64,000 nt of DNA from Alcaligenaceae bacterium (GCA_013416405.1 JACCET010000001.1:1-64000); one strand, 5' to 3'; counted from the first letter of the stretch, positions 51,477 to 60,723 are shown. Translations and numbers: made by a program. Notes: a model not told the origin generated them from the letters alone.

Positions 51477-51677
51477 ATGAATCAGTTGCTTGTCCCTCTT
51501 TTTGTCGTTACCGTTGCCACGCTTGGCGCCGGTGTGCTTTTTCTATTGGTGCTCTTGATGGCGGCAGGTACCGAGCCTGCACAGCGCCGTGCCTGGAAGG
51601 CGGGGCTGCGTCGTTTGTTCTGCCGGGTATCTTTCGATTGCTTCGGGCGCGGGGGCTCGGGCGTCGGTCATTCTTAA
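51477..51677 (+). CDS. small single-span membrane protein
   Basis: A 66-residue protein starting with one strong transmembrane helix (LFVVTVATLGAGVLFLLVLL) and ending in a basic, Gly-rich tail (RRAWKAGLRRLFCRVSF). An excellent RBS, AGGAGG, lies before the ATG. No recognised family. It is 55 nt after the DUF2306 gene and may be co-transcribed. Confidence 0.6.
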   Translation: MNQLLVPLFVVTVATLGAGVLFLLVLLMAAGTEPAQRRAWKAGLRRLFCRVSFDCFGRGGSGVGHS

Positions 51678-51713
51678 GACATCAGCCTGCCGTCGCTGGC
51701 CGGCATCGACGAG

Positions 51714-52055
51714 CTAATGATGCGTCGTCGCATTCGATTTCTTCAATAGTCTAAGCAAATGTTGCTTGAGTCCGCTGGAAAAAATAGGCACCAGCTGCAG
51801 GTTGCCTTGCGCATCGATAATGGATTTGATTTCGATGAATTGATGCGTGAAGGCATCTGTTTTGCGTGCGTTTTTCTGGTAGGCCTGCAATAGCTTGTTG
51901 GCTGCGGCCTGGGCTTGGAACAAGCGCGTTTCGGGCTGCCGGCCAGTGTCGGCCGTGTAATGGTCCACCAAGTGTTCCAGGTCTTCAAGGAACAGGTTCA
52001 GGGCATGGTCGCCGGTGCATTCGGTGCGCTCGTAGCCCCACTGTCGTGTTGTCAT
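51714..52055 (-). CDS. hypothetical protein, paralogue A of a tandem pair
   Basis: Protein of 113 residues, not recognised. The first half aligns with the gene just upstream (52101-52463): both have WG, an EC.G..AL..F..DL segment (ERTECTGDHALNLFLEDLEH here) and a Q.A.N.L.Q.Y helix (FQAQAAANKLLQAYQKNA), so they arose by duplication. Predicted cytosolic, largely helical. It is the last gene of a three-gene leftward unit headed by a secreted protein. Confidence 0.6.
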   Translation of the reverse strand: MTTRQWGYERTECTGDHALNLFLEDLEHLVDHYTADTGRQPETRLFQAQAAANKLLQAYQKNARKTDAFTHQFIEIKSIIDAQGNLQLVPIFSSGLKQHLLRLLKKSNATTHH

Positions 52056-52100
52056 AGTGACCTCGGATGAATACAGCGTGCAGGGGTATTCCCGGCCAGC

Positions 52101-52463
52101 CTAGTTGATACTGCCCGAACCCTGGTGCTGTTCTTGTGCCTGAAGAATCAAGGCTTCCAGATGCGGCGATGTTTGAAGGGCAAGTACGGATGCCTGTGGG
52201 TCGGCTTCGTCTTCTTCCAGCGTGAGCTTGATACTTTGTCCTTCAAATGCTGCTGGGTTGGCCTGAATCTGTACGTACTGCTTGATGAGCCGATCTACGG
52301 CTTTTTGTGCTTCGTAAACTTGCACATCAAGGCTGGAGTTGGTGTGCAACTGGAATTGCTGCTCTATCGTTTTTGCCAGATCCCAGCTAAAGAACATGAG
52401 CGCTTGCTGGCCATGGCATTCAGGGTGCAGGAAGCCCCAGGTTTCATTATTGGTGGAGTTCAA
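52101..52463 (-). CDS. hypothetical protein, paralogue B of a tandem pair
   Basis: Protein of 120 residues, not recognised, related to 51714-52055: TWGFLHPECHGQQALMFFSW corresponds to QWGYERTECTGDHALNLFLE, and YEAQKAVDRLIKQYVQIQAN to the FQAQAAANKLLQAY helix. A glutamate-rich stretch (KLTLEEDEADPQ) follows. It starts 9 nt after the stop of the secreted-protein gene (52473-52970), so the three probably form one transcript. Confidence 0.6.
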   Translation of the reverse strand: MNSTNNETWGFLHPECHGQQALMFFSWDLAKTIEQQFQLHTNSSLDVQVYEAQKAVDRLIKQYVQIQANPAAFEGQSIKLTLEEDEADPQASVLALQTSPHLEALILQAQEQHQGSGSIN

Positions 52464-52472
52464 ATTGCTTCT

Positions 52473-52970
52473 TCAAGGTTTCGTGGTGACTCGGTGTTTG
52501 ATGGACTTGCCATCGTAAGTATAAACATCGATTTTACCTGGTGCCTTGTGGCTGGGTGTACGCAGGGTAAGCAGGCGTCCCCGGGCCATTACCTGGATTT
52601 GTTCTGAGCATGAGCCGAATTCGGGCGACAGATTGTAGCCAGATGCATCCAGCACGACCCAACGATAGCTGATAGGGCACACGTTGTTGCCGTCGTTGAT
52701 GGAGATTAGGGCAATTTGAGCCTTGGGCGTGCTGAAGGCATAAGTGATATTCAGTATGCCTGTGATGGCAGGCTCGATATCGACCGAGTCGACACGCAGC
52801 CGCGATTCATACACGTATTCGCTGGGTGCGATATTCAGTGTGCCAAAGGGTGTTGATAAATACAGGCGCGATGGACTGACTGGCCAGGTTGCTGGGGTAA
52901 CGGCCACGGCAAGTGTGCTTGCTGCCGCCAAGGCGGTTCCCACTACTAGTTTGGAGAAGTTCACGGGCAT
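52473..52970 (-). CDS. secreted protein of unknown function
   Basis: Protein of 165 residues with a Sec signal peptide from MPVNFSKLVVGTALAAASTL (cleavage near residue 25). The mature part is beta-rich (VSPSRLYLSTPFGTLNI, ILNITYAFSTPKAQIALISI) with a Cys pair (NNVCPISY and FGSCSEQ), likely a disulfide. The ATG at 52970 gives the cleanest signal; a frame open to 53039 would add 23 residues and spoil it. Function unknown; first of a unit with two paralogous cytosolic proteins. Confidence 0.6.
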   Translation of the reverse strand: MPVNFSKLVVGTALAAASTLAVAVTPATWPVSPSRLYLSTPFGTLNIAPSEYVYESRLRVDSVDIEPAITGILNITYAFSTPKAQIALISINDGNNVCPISYRWVVLDASGYNLSPEFGSCSEQIQVMARGRLLTLRTPSHKAPGKIDVYTYDGKSIKHRVTTKP

Positions 52971-53132
52971 GGTGAAGACCCTGCTTACAAATGTAAAACC
53001 TGAAGTGAAGAGCCCAAGGTTGGACATAACAAAAAACAAATGATTTGTGACTATTGTAAACGCTATTGCATTTATTTTTTTCTTTGTGTACGCGTACGTT
53101 ACAAATTTATTGAGATTTTTATAAAGTAATTA

Positions 53133-53333
53133 TCATTTATTTGCAATTAATAGATACATGAACGCTATTGCCATCAGGAAAAAATACACCCCCACGCCTG
53201 CCGCCAGGCTGCGAGTAATCACTTTTAATCGACGGTTCAGGGGCTGCCGGCCGCCTTTGGTCACGTCGCGGGTGTTCCACCACCAGGTACACCCGGCAGC
53301 GAGCATGCTGAGCAAGATAATCCACACTTTCAT
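53133..53333 (-). CDS. small lipoprotein or membrane protein
   Basis: A 66-residue protein. The N-terminus MKVWIILLSMLAAGCTWWW contains a lipobox-like LAAGC; a second hydrophobic segment (AGVGVYFFLMAIAFMYLLIA) near the C-terminus would span the membrane. The middle is basic (RDVTKGGRQPLNRRLKVITR). No recognised family. Confidence 0.55.
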   Translation of the reverse strand: MKVWIILLSMLAAGCTWWWNTRDVTKGGRQPLNRRLKVITRSLAAGVGVYFFLMAIAFMYLLIANK

Positions 53334-53528
53334 GGTGTCATTTTAGCGACAAAGCCGTTGCGGCCGCTCTAAGAGAGGTTTTCTGTGTAAGTTTTACGTA
53401 AGTTTCAAATTGTATTTCTAATACTCAGGCAAAACAGATGCATAAAGCTGTGCCTTTGCGGACCTGATGCCGGGGGCTAATCCGGCGTTAAGTAACTAGC
53501 CATTTGACCTATTAAAAGGAGTTTCAGG

Positions 53529-54875
53529 ATGGATGACAAAAAACACGGCAAAACCGGTGGAGTAAATCGGCGCTCGATGCTGAAGATGGGCGCTGCCGGC
53601 AGCGCGATGCTTGCAGGCGCACCCAAGATGGCGCTGGCGGCCGAGGAAAAGAAGCCTATCGGCAATTATCCTGCCGGCACCGAGGGCGATTCGGTTTTCA
53701 TTGGTTTGACGCTGGATATCACGGGTCCATACTCGGCTCAGGGCGCCGACCAGCAAAAGGGCTATGAACTGGCCGTTGAACAGCTGAATGCGGGGGCGGA
53801 AGAAGTCAAGAAAATTTCTCCCCTGACCAAAAAGGGTGTGCTGGGCAAAACCGTCAAGTTCGGTGTGGCCGATGCCGAGACTAAGCCCAATACGGCGGTG
53901 CAGGCGGCAAGTCGCTTCATTCATGACAACAAGGCCATGATGATTTCCGGCAGCACCAGCAGCGCGGTAGCCATCGCCTTGCAAAAGGTTTGCGATCGCG
54001 AGCGCACGATTTATCTGCCCGCCATCAGCGGCTCGAATGAAACCACCGGGGTTGATTGTCAGCGTTATGGCTTTCGCCTTTGCTATTTCGCCTACACCGC
54101 TTGCAAGGCCATCGCTCCAGTGTTGGCCAAGTCGCTGGGCAAGGATCGCAAAGCCATCTATCTGGTGCCAGACTATACCTACGGCCATACCACCTATGAC
54201 TCCATGGTCGAGTTCACCGAGAAAGAAGGCTGGACAACCGTGGGCGAGCAGGTGCACCCCCTGGGCGCGAAAGACTACAGCTCCTTCCTGATCAACATCG
54301 CCAATAGCGGTGCCGATACGCTGGTTGTGATTGCCTATGGTGCAGATGCCGCCAATTCCATCAAGCAAGCCAAGCAGTTTGGCCTGCTGGAGAAGATGAA
54401 TATTGTCGTGCCTTACATGTCGGCCTTCCTGGAAAAGGAAATTGGGGCTGAAATCATGGGTGGTGTATATGGCGCTACCGGCTTCTGGTGGACCTTGCAG
54501 GATCAGTACCCGATTGCCAAAGACTTTGTCACGGCCTTCGAGAAAAAATACAAGGCCAAGCCACGTGACTCAGCGTATATCGCTTACCTTACCACCGTCA
54601 TGTGGGCCGACGCCGTCGAGCGTGCCGGAAGCTTCTATCCGCCTGATGTGATCAAGGCCTACGAGGCGGGCGAAATCCGCCAGGGGCCGGTTGGCGAAGT
54701 CAGCTTCCGCGCTGAGGATCACCAGGGCATCATTAACTTCCCCATCGTCAAGGGCAAGAAGAAAGAAGACATGCAAAATCCCGACGACTATTTCGAGATC
54801 GTGGAAGTGGTCAATGGCCGAGATGCGTTGCCTGAACTGGGCGTGCTGGGTTGCAAGCTGGGCCCATACGTTTAA
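53529..54875 (+). CDS. branched-chain amino-acid/amide-type ABC transporter substrate-binding protein
   Basis: Periplasmic binding protein (LivK/urea-amide type), 448 residues. The signal contains a twin-arginine-like NRRSMLKMGAAGSAMLAGAP ending ALA. The ligand fold follows from SVFIGLTLDITGPYSAQGAD. A good RBS (AAAAGGAG) precedes ATG 53529. The transported compound may be an amino acid, a short amide or urea; sequence alone does not decide. First gene of a four-gene importer operon, separated from the permease gene by a stem-loop. Confidence 0.88.
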   Translation: MDDKKHGKTGGVNRRSMLKMGAAGSAMLAGAPKMALAAEEKKPIGNYPAGTEGDSVFIGLTLDITGPYSAQGADQQKGYELAVEQLNAGAEEVKKISPLTKKGVLGKTVKFGVADAETKPNTAVQAASRFIHDNKAMMISGSTSSAVAIALQKVCDRERTIYLPAISGSNETTGVDCQRYGFRLCYFAYTACKAIAPVLAKSLGKDRKAIYLVPDYTYGHTTYDSMVEFTEKEGWTTVGEQVHPLGAKDYSSFLINIANSGADTLVVIAYGADAANSIKQAKQFGLLEKMNIVVPYMSAFLEKEIGAEIMGGVYGATGFWWTLQDQYPIAKDFVTAFEKKYKAKPRDSAYIAYLTTVMWADAVERAGSFYPPDVIKAYEAGEIRQGPVGEVSFRAEDHQGIINFPIVKGKKKEDMQNPDDYFEIVEVVNGRDALPELGVLGCKLGPYV

Positions 54876-54893
54876 CAAAATAACGACAAGAGA

Positions 54894-54945
54894 GGATGGC
54901 AGGGCAGGCGTTCTGCACGGGGCAACTCGCTTACCCAAGCCATCC
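54894..54945 (+). promoter_or_regulatory. intercistronic inverted repeat after the binding-protein gene
   Basis: GGATGGC (54894-54900) pairs with GCCATCC (54939-54945) in the 101-nt gap between the binding protein and permease genes. Such stem-loops often protect the upstream mRNA so that the binding protein is made in excess. No T-tract follows, so it is not a strong terminator. Confidence 0.45.
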
Positions 54946-54976
54946 AGGGTGCGCTACATGTAAAGGAGGAACTTGA

Positions 54977-55852
54977 ATGCCGAGCATGTCGTTGTTTTTA
55001 TCCCAGCTATTCAACGGGCTGGCAACAGGTTTGTTGCTGGCGCTTATCAGTACCGGTTTGACGATTATCTACGGCACTCTCGGGGTTGTGAACTTTGCGC
55101 ATGGCGCCTTGTTTGTGGTTGGGTCTTATGCCGGATTCACTGCCTATGGCATGACGGAGTCCTTTCTTGTCGCCATCGTTGCGGGTTCCTTGGTCGCTCT
55201 GGTGGTCGGTCTGATCGTTGAGCGTGGACTCATGCGTCAGTATTATGGCCGTCCACCCGAAGATCAGATTCTTGTCACCTTCGGTATAGGCATCATATTG
55301 GTGGAGCTGGTTCGATCTATTTATGGCGGGATCAGTCTGTCGATACCTACGCCCGAGTGGGGACAGGGTGTTGCTCATATTGGATCCCTGATCTATCCGC
55401 TTTATCGATTGCAGGCCTTGGGTATTGCAGCCGCCACGCTGGCTCTGCTGTATTACGTGCTGTACCGGACCAGCCTGGGACTGATCGTGCGTGCGGGTAT
55501 CGAAGATGCCCAGATGGTCAACGCGCTGGGCATTAACGTCAAGCGTACTTTCTTATTGGTATTTGGTCTAGGTGCTATGGCGGCTGGCTATGCCGGTGTG
55601 ATCGATTCGCCAATTGTCACCTTGTCGCCCGACATGGGGCATCGAATACTGGTCGACTCGTTTGTGGTGGTGGTGATCGGCGGCGTGGGATCCTTTCCGG
55701 GTGCGATTGTCGGTGGCATTATCGCGGGCGAAATTCTTAGTCTTACCTCTATGTTCAATCCTGCATATTCACACGTAATGCTGTTTGTCGTGATGGCACT
55801 GGTCCTTATTTTCCGGCCCCAGGGTCTGATGGGTCAGGAGGGTCGCGAATGA
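54977..55852 (+). CDS. branched-chain-type ABC transporter permease (LivH-like)
   Basis: Permease of 291 residues with about eight membrane spans, starting with ..LFNGLATGLLLALISTGLTI and the LivH signature GVVNFAHGALFVVGSYAG. The coupling loop near 175-195 (VRAGIEDAQMVNALGINVKR) contacts the ATPases. AAGGAGG precedes the ATG. Stop and next start overlap by 4 nt (ATGA). Confidence 0.92.
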   Translation: MPSMSLFLSQLFNGLATGLLLALISTGLTIIYGTLGVVNFAHGALFVVGSYAGFTAYGMTESFLVAIVAGSLVALVVGLIVERGLMRQYYGRPPEDQILVTFGIGIILVELVRSIYGGISLSIPTPEWGQGVAHIGSLIYPLYRLQALGIAAATLALLYYVLYRTSLGLIVRAGIEDAQMVNALGINVKRTFLLVFGLGAMAAGYAGVIDSPIVTLSPDMGHRILVDSFVVVVIGGVGSFPGAIVGGIIAGEILSLTSMFNPAYSHVMLFVVMALVLIFRPQGLMGQEGRE

Positions 55853-57687
55853 GCACGCATCAACACTCAAGCACATTCGTGCATCGTCGCATCCCTGAAA
55901 TGATCGTGGGCATCTGCCTGCTTGCGGCACCTTTTGTGCTGCCTCATCTGGGCATGAGCGCCGATCTGCTCACCCGCATACTTATCTGGGGTTTGTTTGG
56001 CCTGGGGTTCGACCTGCTGTTCGGCTATACCGGCCTACTGTCTTTCGGTCAGTCGGCGTTCTATGGTACGGGCGGTTTTGTTGCCGCGTATCTGCTGACC
56101 TCGGGCATAGTGCCCAACATGCTGCTTGCTTTGCTGTGCGGGGTGATTGTTGCGGCCGTGGCCGGCCTCGCCATAGGTTACCTGACCTTGCGTCGCACGG
56201 GCATCTACTTTGCAATGAGCACGCTGGCCTTTGGCGAGATGTTCTACTTTCTGGAGAACTCTTTGTTCAAAGAGTACACCGGGGGTGAGAACGGTATTGC
56301 CGGTGTGCCGCCACCCGAAATAGCACTGGGCTTTACAACCATCAAGATTTCCAGTGGCTGGCCCATGTATTGGTTTGTGGCTGCGTTCTTCTTCATAGGC
56401 TATCTGATAGCACGCCGTATCGTACGGTCTCCGTTTGGAGCGGTACTTAAGGCCATACGAGGCAATCCCAAACGTGCCATGGCGCTGGGCCATTCCATAC
56501 AAAGCTATAAGCTGACGGTGTTTGTGATTGCCGCTGCCTATGGCGGTCTGGCGGGTGGGCTGTTGGGTGTGTTCCAGTCTTACATGCCGCCAGATGCCTT
56601 TTCGCTGGATACGTCGGCCCAACTGGTTATTCAAACCGTGATGGGCGGCGCGGGTACGCTGCTGGGGCCGCTGCTGGGTGCCACCATCTGGCTGTATCTC
56701 TACGAGGGCCTGCAGCAGGTGTCCAATATTGGCGCCTACTGGAAGCTGATACTGGGCATCGTGTTTGTGGTGCTGGTCACCGTGTTCCGTCATGGTGTGG
56801 CAGGTGGCGTGCTGGATTACATGAAGCGTCGTCGCAAAACCACTACCATCGTCGATGACGAGGCGGACACCGAGACCATGGCACAGCTGAACATAGTGCC
56901 TGCCACCGGCAGCCGGCCGGGCGCGCCGGTGCTGGAAGCGCGCGGCATCACCAAGCAGTACGGTGGCCTCACCGCCGTGAGCGACGTGGACTTTTCCTTG
57001 GCCGAGGGTGCGATGCATGGCGTGATCGGGCCCAATGGAGCCGGCAAGTCAACCTTCTTTGCCATGCTTGCGGGCGAACTGGCCACCACCAAAGGTCAGG
57101 TATTTTTCCGAGGCCAGGAAATCACCGGCATAGGCGTCACTGCGGTGTGTCAGTTGGGCATGAGCAAAAGCTACCAGATCAATCAACTGTTCGAGGGCCT
57201 GACCGTCCGGCAGAACGCCACGATTCCCGTGCTGGCACGCAACCGTGGCAAGTTCCGCAGCGATATGCTGCGCAGTCTGCATAACTCTGCAGGTCTTGAC
57301 GAACAGGTCAATGCAGCCATCGAACTCGTGGGGCTCAGGCGCCAGGCCGATACCCTGGTGTCCGAGTTGTCTTACGGCGAGAAACGACGTCTTGAGATCG
57401 GGTTGGCGCTTGCCACGGGTGCCAATGTGCTGTTGTTCGACGAGCCCCTTGCAGGTTTGGGGCCTGAAGAGCGCGTGCATGTTGTTGCGCTGCTTAAATC
57501 AATACGCAAGGGCCGCAGCATGGTCATCGTCGAGCACGATATGGATGCCATGTTTGAATTGGCCGAGCGTATTACCGTACTTTATGAAGGCCGCAAGCTG
57601 GCGGAAGGTACTCCGGATGAAATCCGGACGAGTCCGGCAGTCCAGGCAGCATATCTCGGAGGGATGGACGAGCATGAGTCTGCTTGA
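55849..57687 (+). CDS. fused LivM-LivG: permease plus ATP-binding domain
   Basis: A 612-residue fusion. Residues about 1-320 are a LivM-type permease (LFGLGFDLLFGYTGLLSFGQ, with YLTLRRTGIYFAMSTLAF and the coupling loop KAIRGNPKRAMALG). After a charged linker (DDEADTETMAQLN) an ATPase domain begins near 345: Walker A GPNGAGKST, signature LSYGEKRRLEIGLAL, Walker B VLLFDEPLAGLGPEE, H-loop EHDMD. The usual two genes are joined in one frame with no internal stop, so the subunit ratio is fixed. LivF follows with a 14-nt overlap. Confidence 0.92.
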   Translation: MSTHQHSSTFVHRRIPEMIVGICLLAAPFVLPHLGMSADLLTRILIWGLFGLGFDLLFGYTGLLSFGQSAFYGTGGFVAAYLLTSGIVPNMLLALLCGVIVAAVAGLAIGYLTLRRTGIYFAMSTLAFGEMFYFLENSLFKEYTGGENGIAGVPPPEIALGFTTIKISSGWPMYWFVAAFFFIGYLIARRIVRSPFGAVLKAIRGNPKRAMALGHSIQSYKLTVFVIAAAYGGLAGGLLGVFQSYMPPDAFSLDTSAQLVIQTVMGGAGTLLGPLLGATIWLYLYEGLQQVSNIGAYWKLILGIVFVVLVTVFRHGVAGGVLDYMKRRRKTTTIVDDEADTETMAQLNIVPATGSRPGAPVLEARGITKQYGGLTAVSDVDFSLAEGAMHGVIGPNGAGKSTFFAMLAGELATTKGQVFFRGQEITGIGVTAVCQLGMSKSYQINQLFEGLTVRQNATIPVLARNRGKFRSDMLRSLHNSAGLDEQVNAAIELVGLRRQADTLVSELSYGEKRRLEIGLALATGANVLLFDEPLAGLGPEERVHVVALLKSIRKGRSMVIVEHDMDAMFELAERITVLYEGRKLAEGTPDEIRTSPAVQAAYLGGMDEHESA

Positions 57688-58378
57688 GGTCGATAAAATC
57701 AATAGCTACTATGGGGATTCCCATATCCTGTTCGACGTGTCGATGCGCGTGGAAGAAAACGAAGTGGTGGCTCTGCTGGGCCGTAACGGCGCCGGCAAGA
57801 GCACTACGCTGAAGTCCCTGATGGGAATGGTGCAGCCCAAAAGCGGCATCATTCGCCATAATGGAACCGAGGTTCAGCATCTTCCTCCGTATCAACTGGC
57901 CAGGCGTGGCATACAACTAGTCCCCGAAGAGCGGCGCATATTCGGGTCCATTACCGTGCAGGAAAACCTGCAACTGGCGGCGATGTCGGCGGAGCAGGCG
58001 CGTACGCTAGATGAAATTTACGAGACGTTTCCCCGCTTGGCCGAACGCCGGCGCAATCGGGGCAAGCAGTTATCGGGCGGTGAGCAGCAGATGCTGGCCA
58101 TTGCGCGGGCCATGATACGCAATGCCAAGCTTATTATGCTGGATGAGCCCTTTGAAGGCCTAGCACCTTTGATTGTGCGCGATCTCATCGACGTATGCCG
58201 TCGGCTTGCCGCAGCGGGAAATACCATCATCATTGTCGAGCAGAATGTACGGGCGGCGCTTTCATTGGCCGACCGTTGTTACCTGATCAATAATGGCCAC
58301 ATGGTTTTCGATGGTACGCCGGCTCAATTGCAAGACGACAAGACTGTCATTGAAAAATACCTGGGTGTGAAGGTATAG
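57674..58378 (+). CDS. branched-chain-type ABC transporter ATP-binding protein (LivF-like)
   Basis: Second ATPase, 234 residues. Walker A GRNGAGKST, Q-loop region LVPEERRIFGSITV, signature LSGGEQQMLAIARAM, Walker B IMLDEPFEGLAP and VEQNVRAAL all match LivF. The ATG at 57674 overlaps the fusion gene by 14 nt. Together the four genes encode one importer. A terminator follows after 25 nt. Confidence 0.93.
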   Translation: MSLLEVDKINSYYGDSHILFDVSMRVEENEVVALLGRNGAGKSTTLKSLMGMVQPKSGIIRHNGTEVQHLPPYQLARRGIQLVPEERRIFGSITVQENLQLAAMSAEQARTLDEIYETFPRLAERRRNRGKQLSGGEQQMLAIARAMIRNAKLIMLDEPFEGLAPLIVRDLIDVCRRLAAAGNTIIIVEQNVRAALSLADRCYLINNGHMVFDGTPAQLQDDKTVIEKYLGVKV

Positions 58379-58403
58379 CAGGCGTTTTTACCGTCAACTG
58401 AGC

Positions 58404-58430
58404 GGGGCAGCCCTAGTGGCTGCCCCTTTT
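58404..58430 (+). terminator. rho-independent terminator of the ABC importer operon
   Basis: GGGGCAGCC (58404-58412) pairs perfectly with GGCTGCCCC (58418-58426) around CTAGT, followed by TTTT. Confidence 0.85.
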
Positions 58431-58534
58431 CATTCCCTGCCGAAGTATCATATTGCCTGTAGGCAGGCAGCGCTGTTGCGTATGCAGGGCTGACGGGTGT
58501 CAGCTTGCGCCGGTTTCATAGAGGTTTTTTTATC

Positions 58535-59203
58535 ATGCAGCACTTACCAGGCGCTGAATCGGTTGCACAAGAAGAAAATGACGTTGGCAGCACCAGCCCC
58601 GTGCATTATCAGTTGGATTTCATTGCATCCAGCAAGCTGCCTACCCCTTGGGCGGAATTTTCCATTCATATCTTTCTTGATCCTGCCACCAGCAAAGAGC
58701 ATCTTATGCTGACCCTGGGCGAGGTGTCCGATGGCCGACCTGTGTTGGCCAGAGTGCATTCCGAATGCCTGACGGGCGATGCTCTGTTCAGTCAGCGTTG
58801 CGATTGTGGCGCTCAATTGGAAACCGCCTTGCAAGCGATAGCCGCCGAGGGGCGGGGTGCATTGCTGTATTTGCGCCAGGAAGGGCGCGGCATAGGCCTG
58901 GTCAACAAGATACGTGCGTACCAGCTGCAAGATGCCGGCGCCGATACGGTCGAGGCCAACGAGCAACTGGGATTCCCGGCCGACATGCGTCGCTACGATC
59001 TATGCAAGCCCATGCTAGCTAAGTTCGGCATCTCGGCCTTGCGCCTCATGACGAACAACCCGCGCAAAGTACGTGCCATGGAAAAAATAGGCGTGCGGGT
59101 GGAAGAACGCATTTCCATACAGGTGAACCGCAATCCCTTTAACGAAAACTATCTAAGCACCAAGGCGGCCAAGCTGGGTCACTGGCTTAAAGAACGCTTG
59201 TAG
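58535..59203 (+). CDS. ribA: GTP cyclohydrolase II
   Basis: RibA of 222 residues opens GTP to the pyrimidine precursor of riboflavin. Zinc-binding and catalytic segment [19 protein letters not shown] near residue 87, [20 protein letters not shown], and [15 protein letters not shown] with [12 protein letters not shown]. The ATG at 58535 is chosen on length. No FMN riboswitch could be seen upstream; the 105-nt leader is too short for one. Confidence 0.95.
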   Translation: MQHLPGAESVAQEENDVGSTSPVHYQLDFIASSKLPTPWAEFSIHIFLDPATSKEHLMLTLGEVSDGRPVLARVHSECLTGDALFSQRCDCGAQLETALQAIAAEGRGALLYLRQEGRGIGLVNKIRAYQLQDAGADTVEANEQLGFPADMRRYDLCKPMLAKFGISALRLMTNNPRKVRAMEKIGVRVEERISIQVNRNPFNENYLSTKAAKLGHWLKERL

Positions 59204-59248
59204 CAGTTTTGTGCGTGCATAAGCGTTGCATATGCACGCCTGCTGGGT

Positions 59249-60640
59249 TCAGACCTCGGCCATGAAGCGCATCTTGAAGCGTCGGCCCTTGATGTTGCCG
59301 GTGCTCAGCTTGCCAAAGGCCTGCTTGGCTATGCCGCGCTCTAGCGCGACGAAGCTGACGAATTCCAGAATATTGATCTTGCCTATCTGCGCGCCTTCAA
59401 AGCCCGCGTCTTTGGTCAGCGCACCGAGCAAGTCGCCCGGGCGCAGCTTGTCTTTCTTGCCGCCGTGTATGCACAGGGTCACCATGGGTGCGCGCAGACG
59501 TCCGCCAGGTGCGGGCTTGAGCGATTTCAGGTTGACCCAGCTGATGGCCTGGCCCTGATATTGTTCTATCTGATTGGCCCAGCGCATTTCGTAGGGTGCG
59601 CATAGGCTTAATGCCAAACCCTTGGCCTGTCCACGGCCCGTGCGCCCGATGCGATGTATATGCACTTCGGGATCGGGCGTGATTTCGACGTTGATGACGG
59701 CATCGAGTGCGTCGATATCCAGGCCACGGGCGGCGACATCGGTGGCGACCAGTACCGAGCAACTGCGGTTGGCAAATTGAATCAGCACGTCTTCACGCTC
59801 GCGTTGCTCCAAATCGCCATGCAGCGCTAGCGCGCTGAAACCGCGCGATTCAAGATGCTGAGCCAGTTCACGGCACTGCGCTTTGGTATTGCAAAAGGCC
59901 AGCGTTGATTCAGGACGGAAATGCTCCAGCAACTGGGCTACGGCGCTATGGCGTTTGTCGGCATCGATTTCGTAGAAACGCTGCTCGATCTGGCTGGCAT
60001 CGTGCACTGATTCAACCTTGACTTCGGCGGGTTTATGCAGAAACCGCGCACTTGCCTTGCGGATGTCCTCGGCGTAGGTTGCGGAAAACAGCAATGTTTG
60101 CCGCTGGGCGGCGCAGGCCTTCACGACCTTGCTCACATCGTCGTAAAAACCCATGTCGAGCATGCGGTCGGCTTCGTCCAGCACCAGCGTGTGCAGCCCC
60201 GAGAAATCGACCGTGTCACGCTCAATGTGATCCATCAGGCGTCCGGGTGTGCCTACGATGACATGCGCCCCAAACTTCAGGGATTCAGTTTGCGGCCGTA
60301 TCGGCGTGCCGCCGCACAGCGTCAAGATCTTGATGTTGCCGATGGCGCGGGCGAGCCGACGCAGTTCGCTGGCCACCTGCTCGCTCAGTTCGCGAGTGGG
60401 GCACAGCACCAGCGCCTGAATATGATAGGCGGATGCATCGAGTTTATGAACTATACCTAAACCGAACGCAGCGGTTTTGCCGCTGCCTGTCTTGGCCTGG
60501 GCAATCAGGTCGCGACCTTCCAGTATGAGTGGCAGGCTTTGTGCCTGTATGGGTGTCATGGCCTGATAGTCCAGGGTTTCCAGGTTATCGAGTACAGCTT
60601 TGGAAAGTGGCAGGCTGGAGAAGGGAAGAGGGGAGGTCAC
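59249..60640 (-). CDS. dbpA: ATP-dependent RNA helicase DbpA
   Basis: DEAD-box helicase of 463 residues. Motifs: Q-motif region LDYQAMTPIQAQSLP, Walker A AKTGSGKTAAFGL, LVLDEADRMLDMGF, LLFSATYAED (SAT), and HRIGRTGRGQAKGLAL. The C-terminal RNA-recognition domain (TLCIHGGKKDKLRPGDLLGALTKDAG, written here as CIHGGKKDKLRPGDLLGAL) is the DbpA hallmark binding hairpin 92 of 23S rRNA. Acts late in 50S assembly. Length is typical (about 457). Confidence 0.95.
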   Translation of the reverse strand: MTSPLPFSSLPLSKAVLDNLETLDYQAMTPIQAQSLPLILEGRDLIAQAKTGSGKTAAFGLGIVHKLDASAYHIQALVLCPTRELSEQVASELRRLARAIGNIKILTLCGGTPIRPQTESLKFGAHVIVGTPGRLMDHIERDTVDFSGLHTLVLDEADRMLDMGFYDDVSKVVKACAAQRQTLLFSATYAEDIRKASARFLHKPAEVKVESVHDASQIEQRFYEIDADKRHSAVAQLLEHFRPESTLAFCNTKAQCRELAQHLESRGFSALALHGDLEQREREDVLIQFANRSCSVLVATDVAARGLDIDALDAVINVEITPDPEVHIHRIGRTGRGQAKGLALSLCAPYEMRWANQIEQYQGQAISWVNLKSLKPAPGGRLRAPMVTLCIHGGKKDKLRPGDLLGALTKDAGFEGAQIGKINILEFVSFVALERGIAKQAFGKLSTGNIKGRRFKMRFMAEV

Positions 60641-60723
60641 TGTTCAGGCGCATTGAGGTTCTGTGGTGCCCGCCCGGGATTGGGTGGGCACCAGAACATG
60701 CCTGGATTGTAGCCTGTCGTGAA

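Noticed and set aside
56035-57018. 327-codon minus-strand frame over the LivM-LivG fusion
   Set aside because: Antisense shadow, low-complexity His/Gln-rich sequence.
58431-58534. Possible FMN riboswitch before ribA
   Set aside because: The leader is about 100 nt and lacks the conserved RFN sequence blocks.
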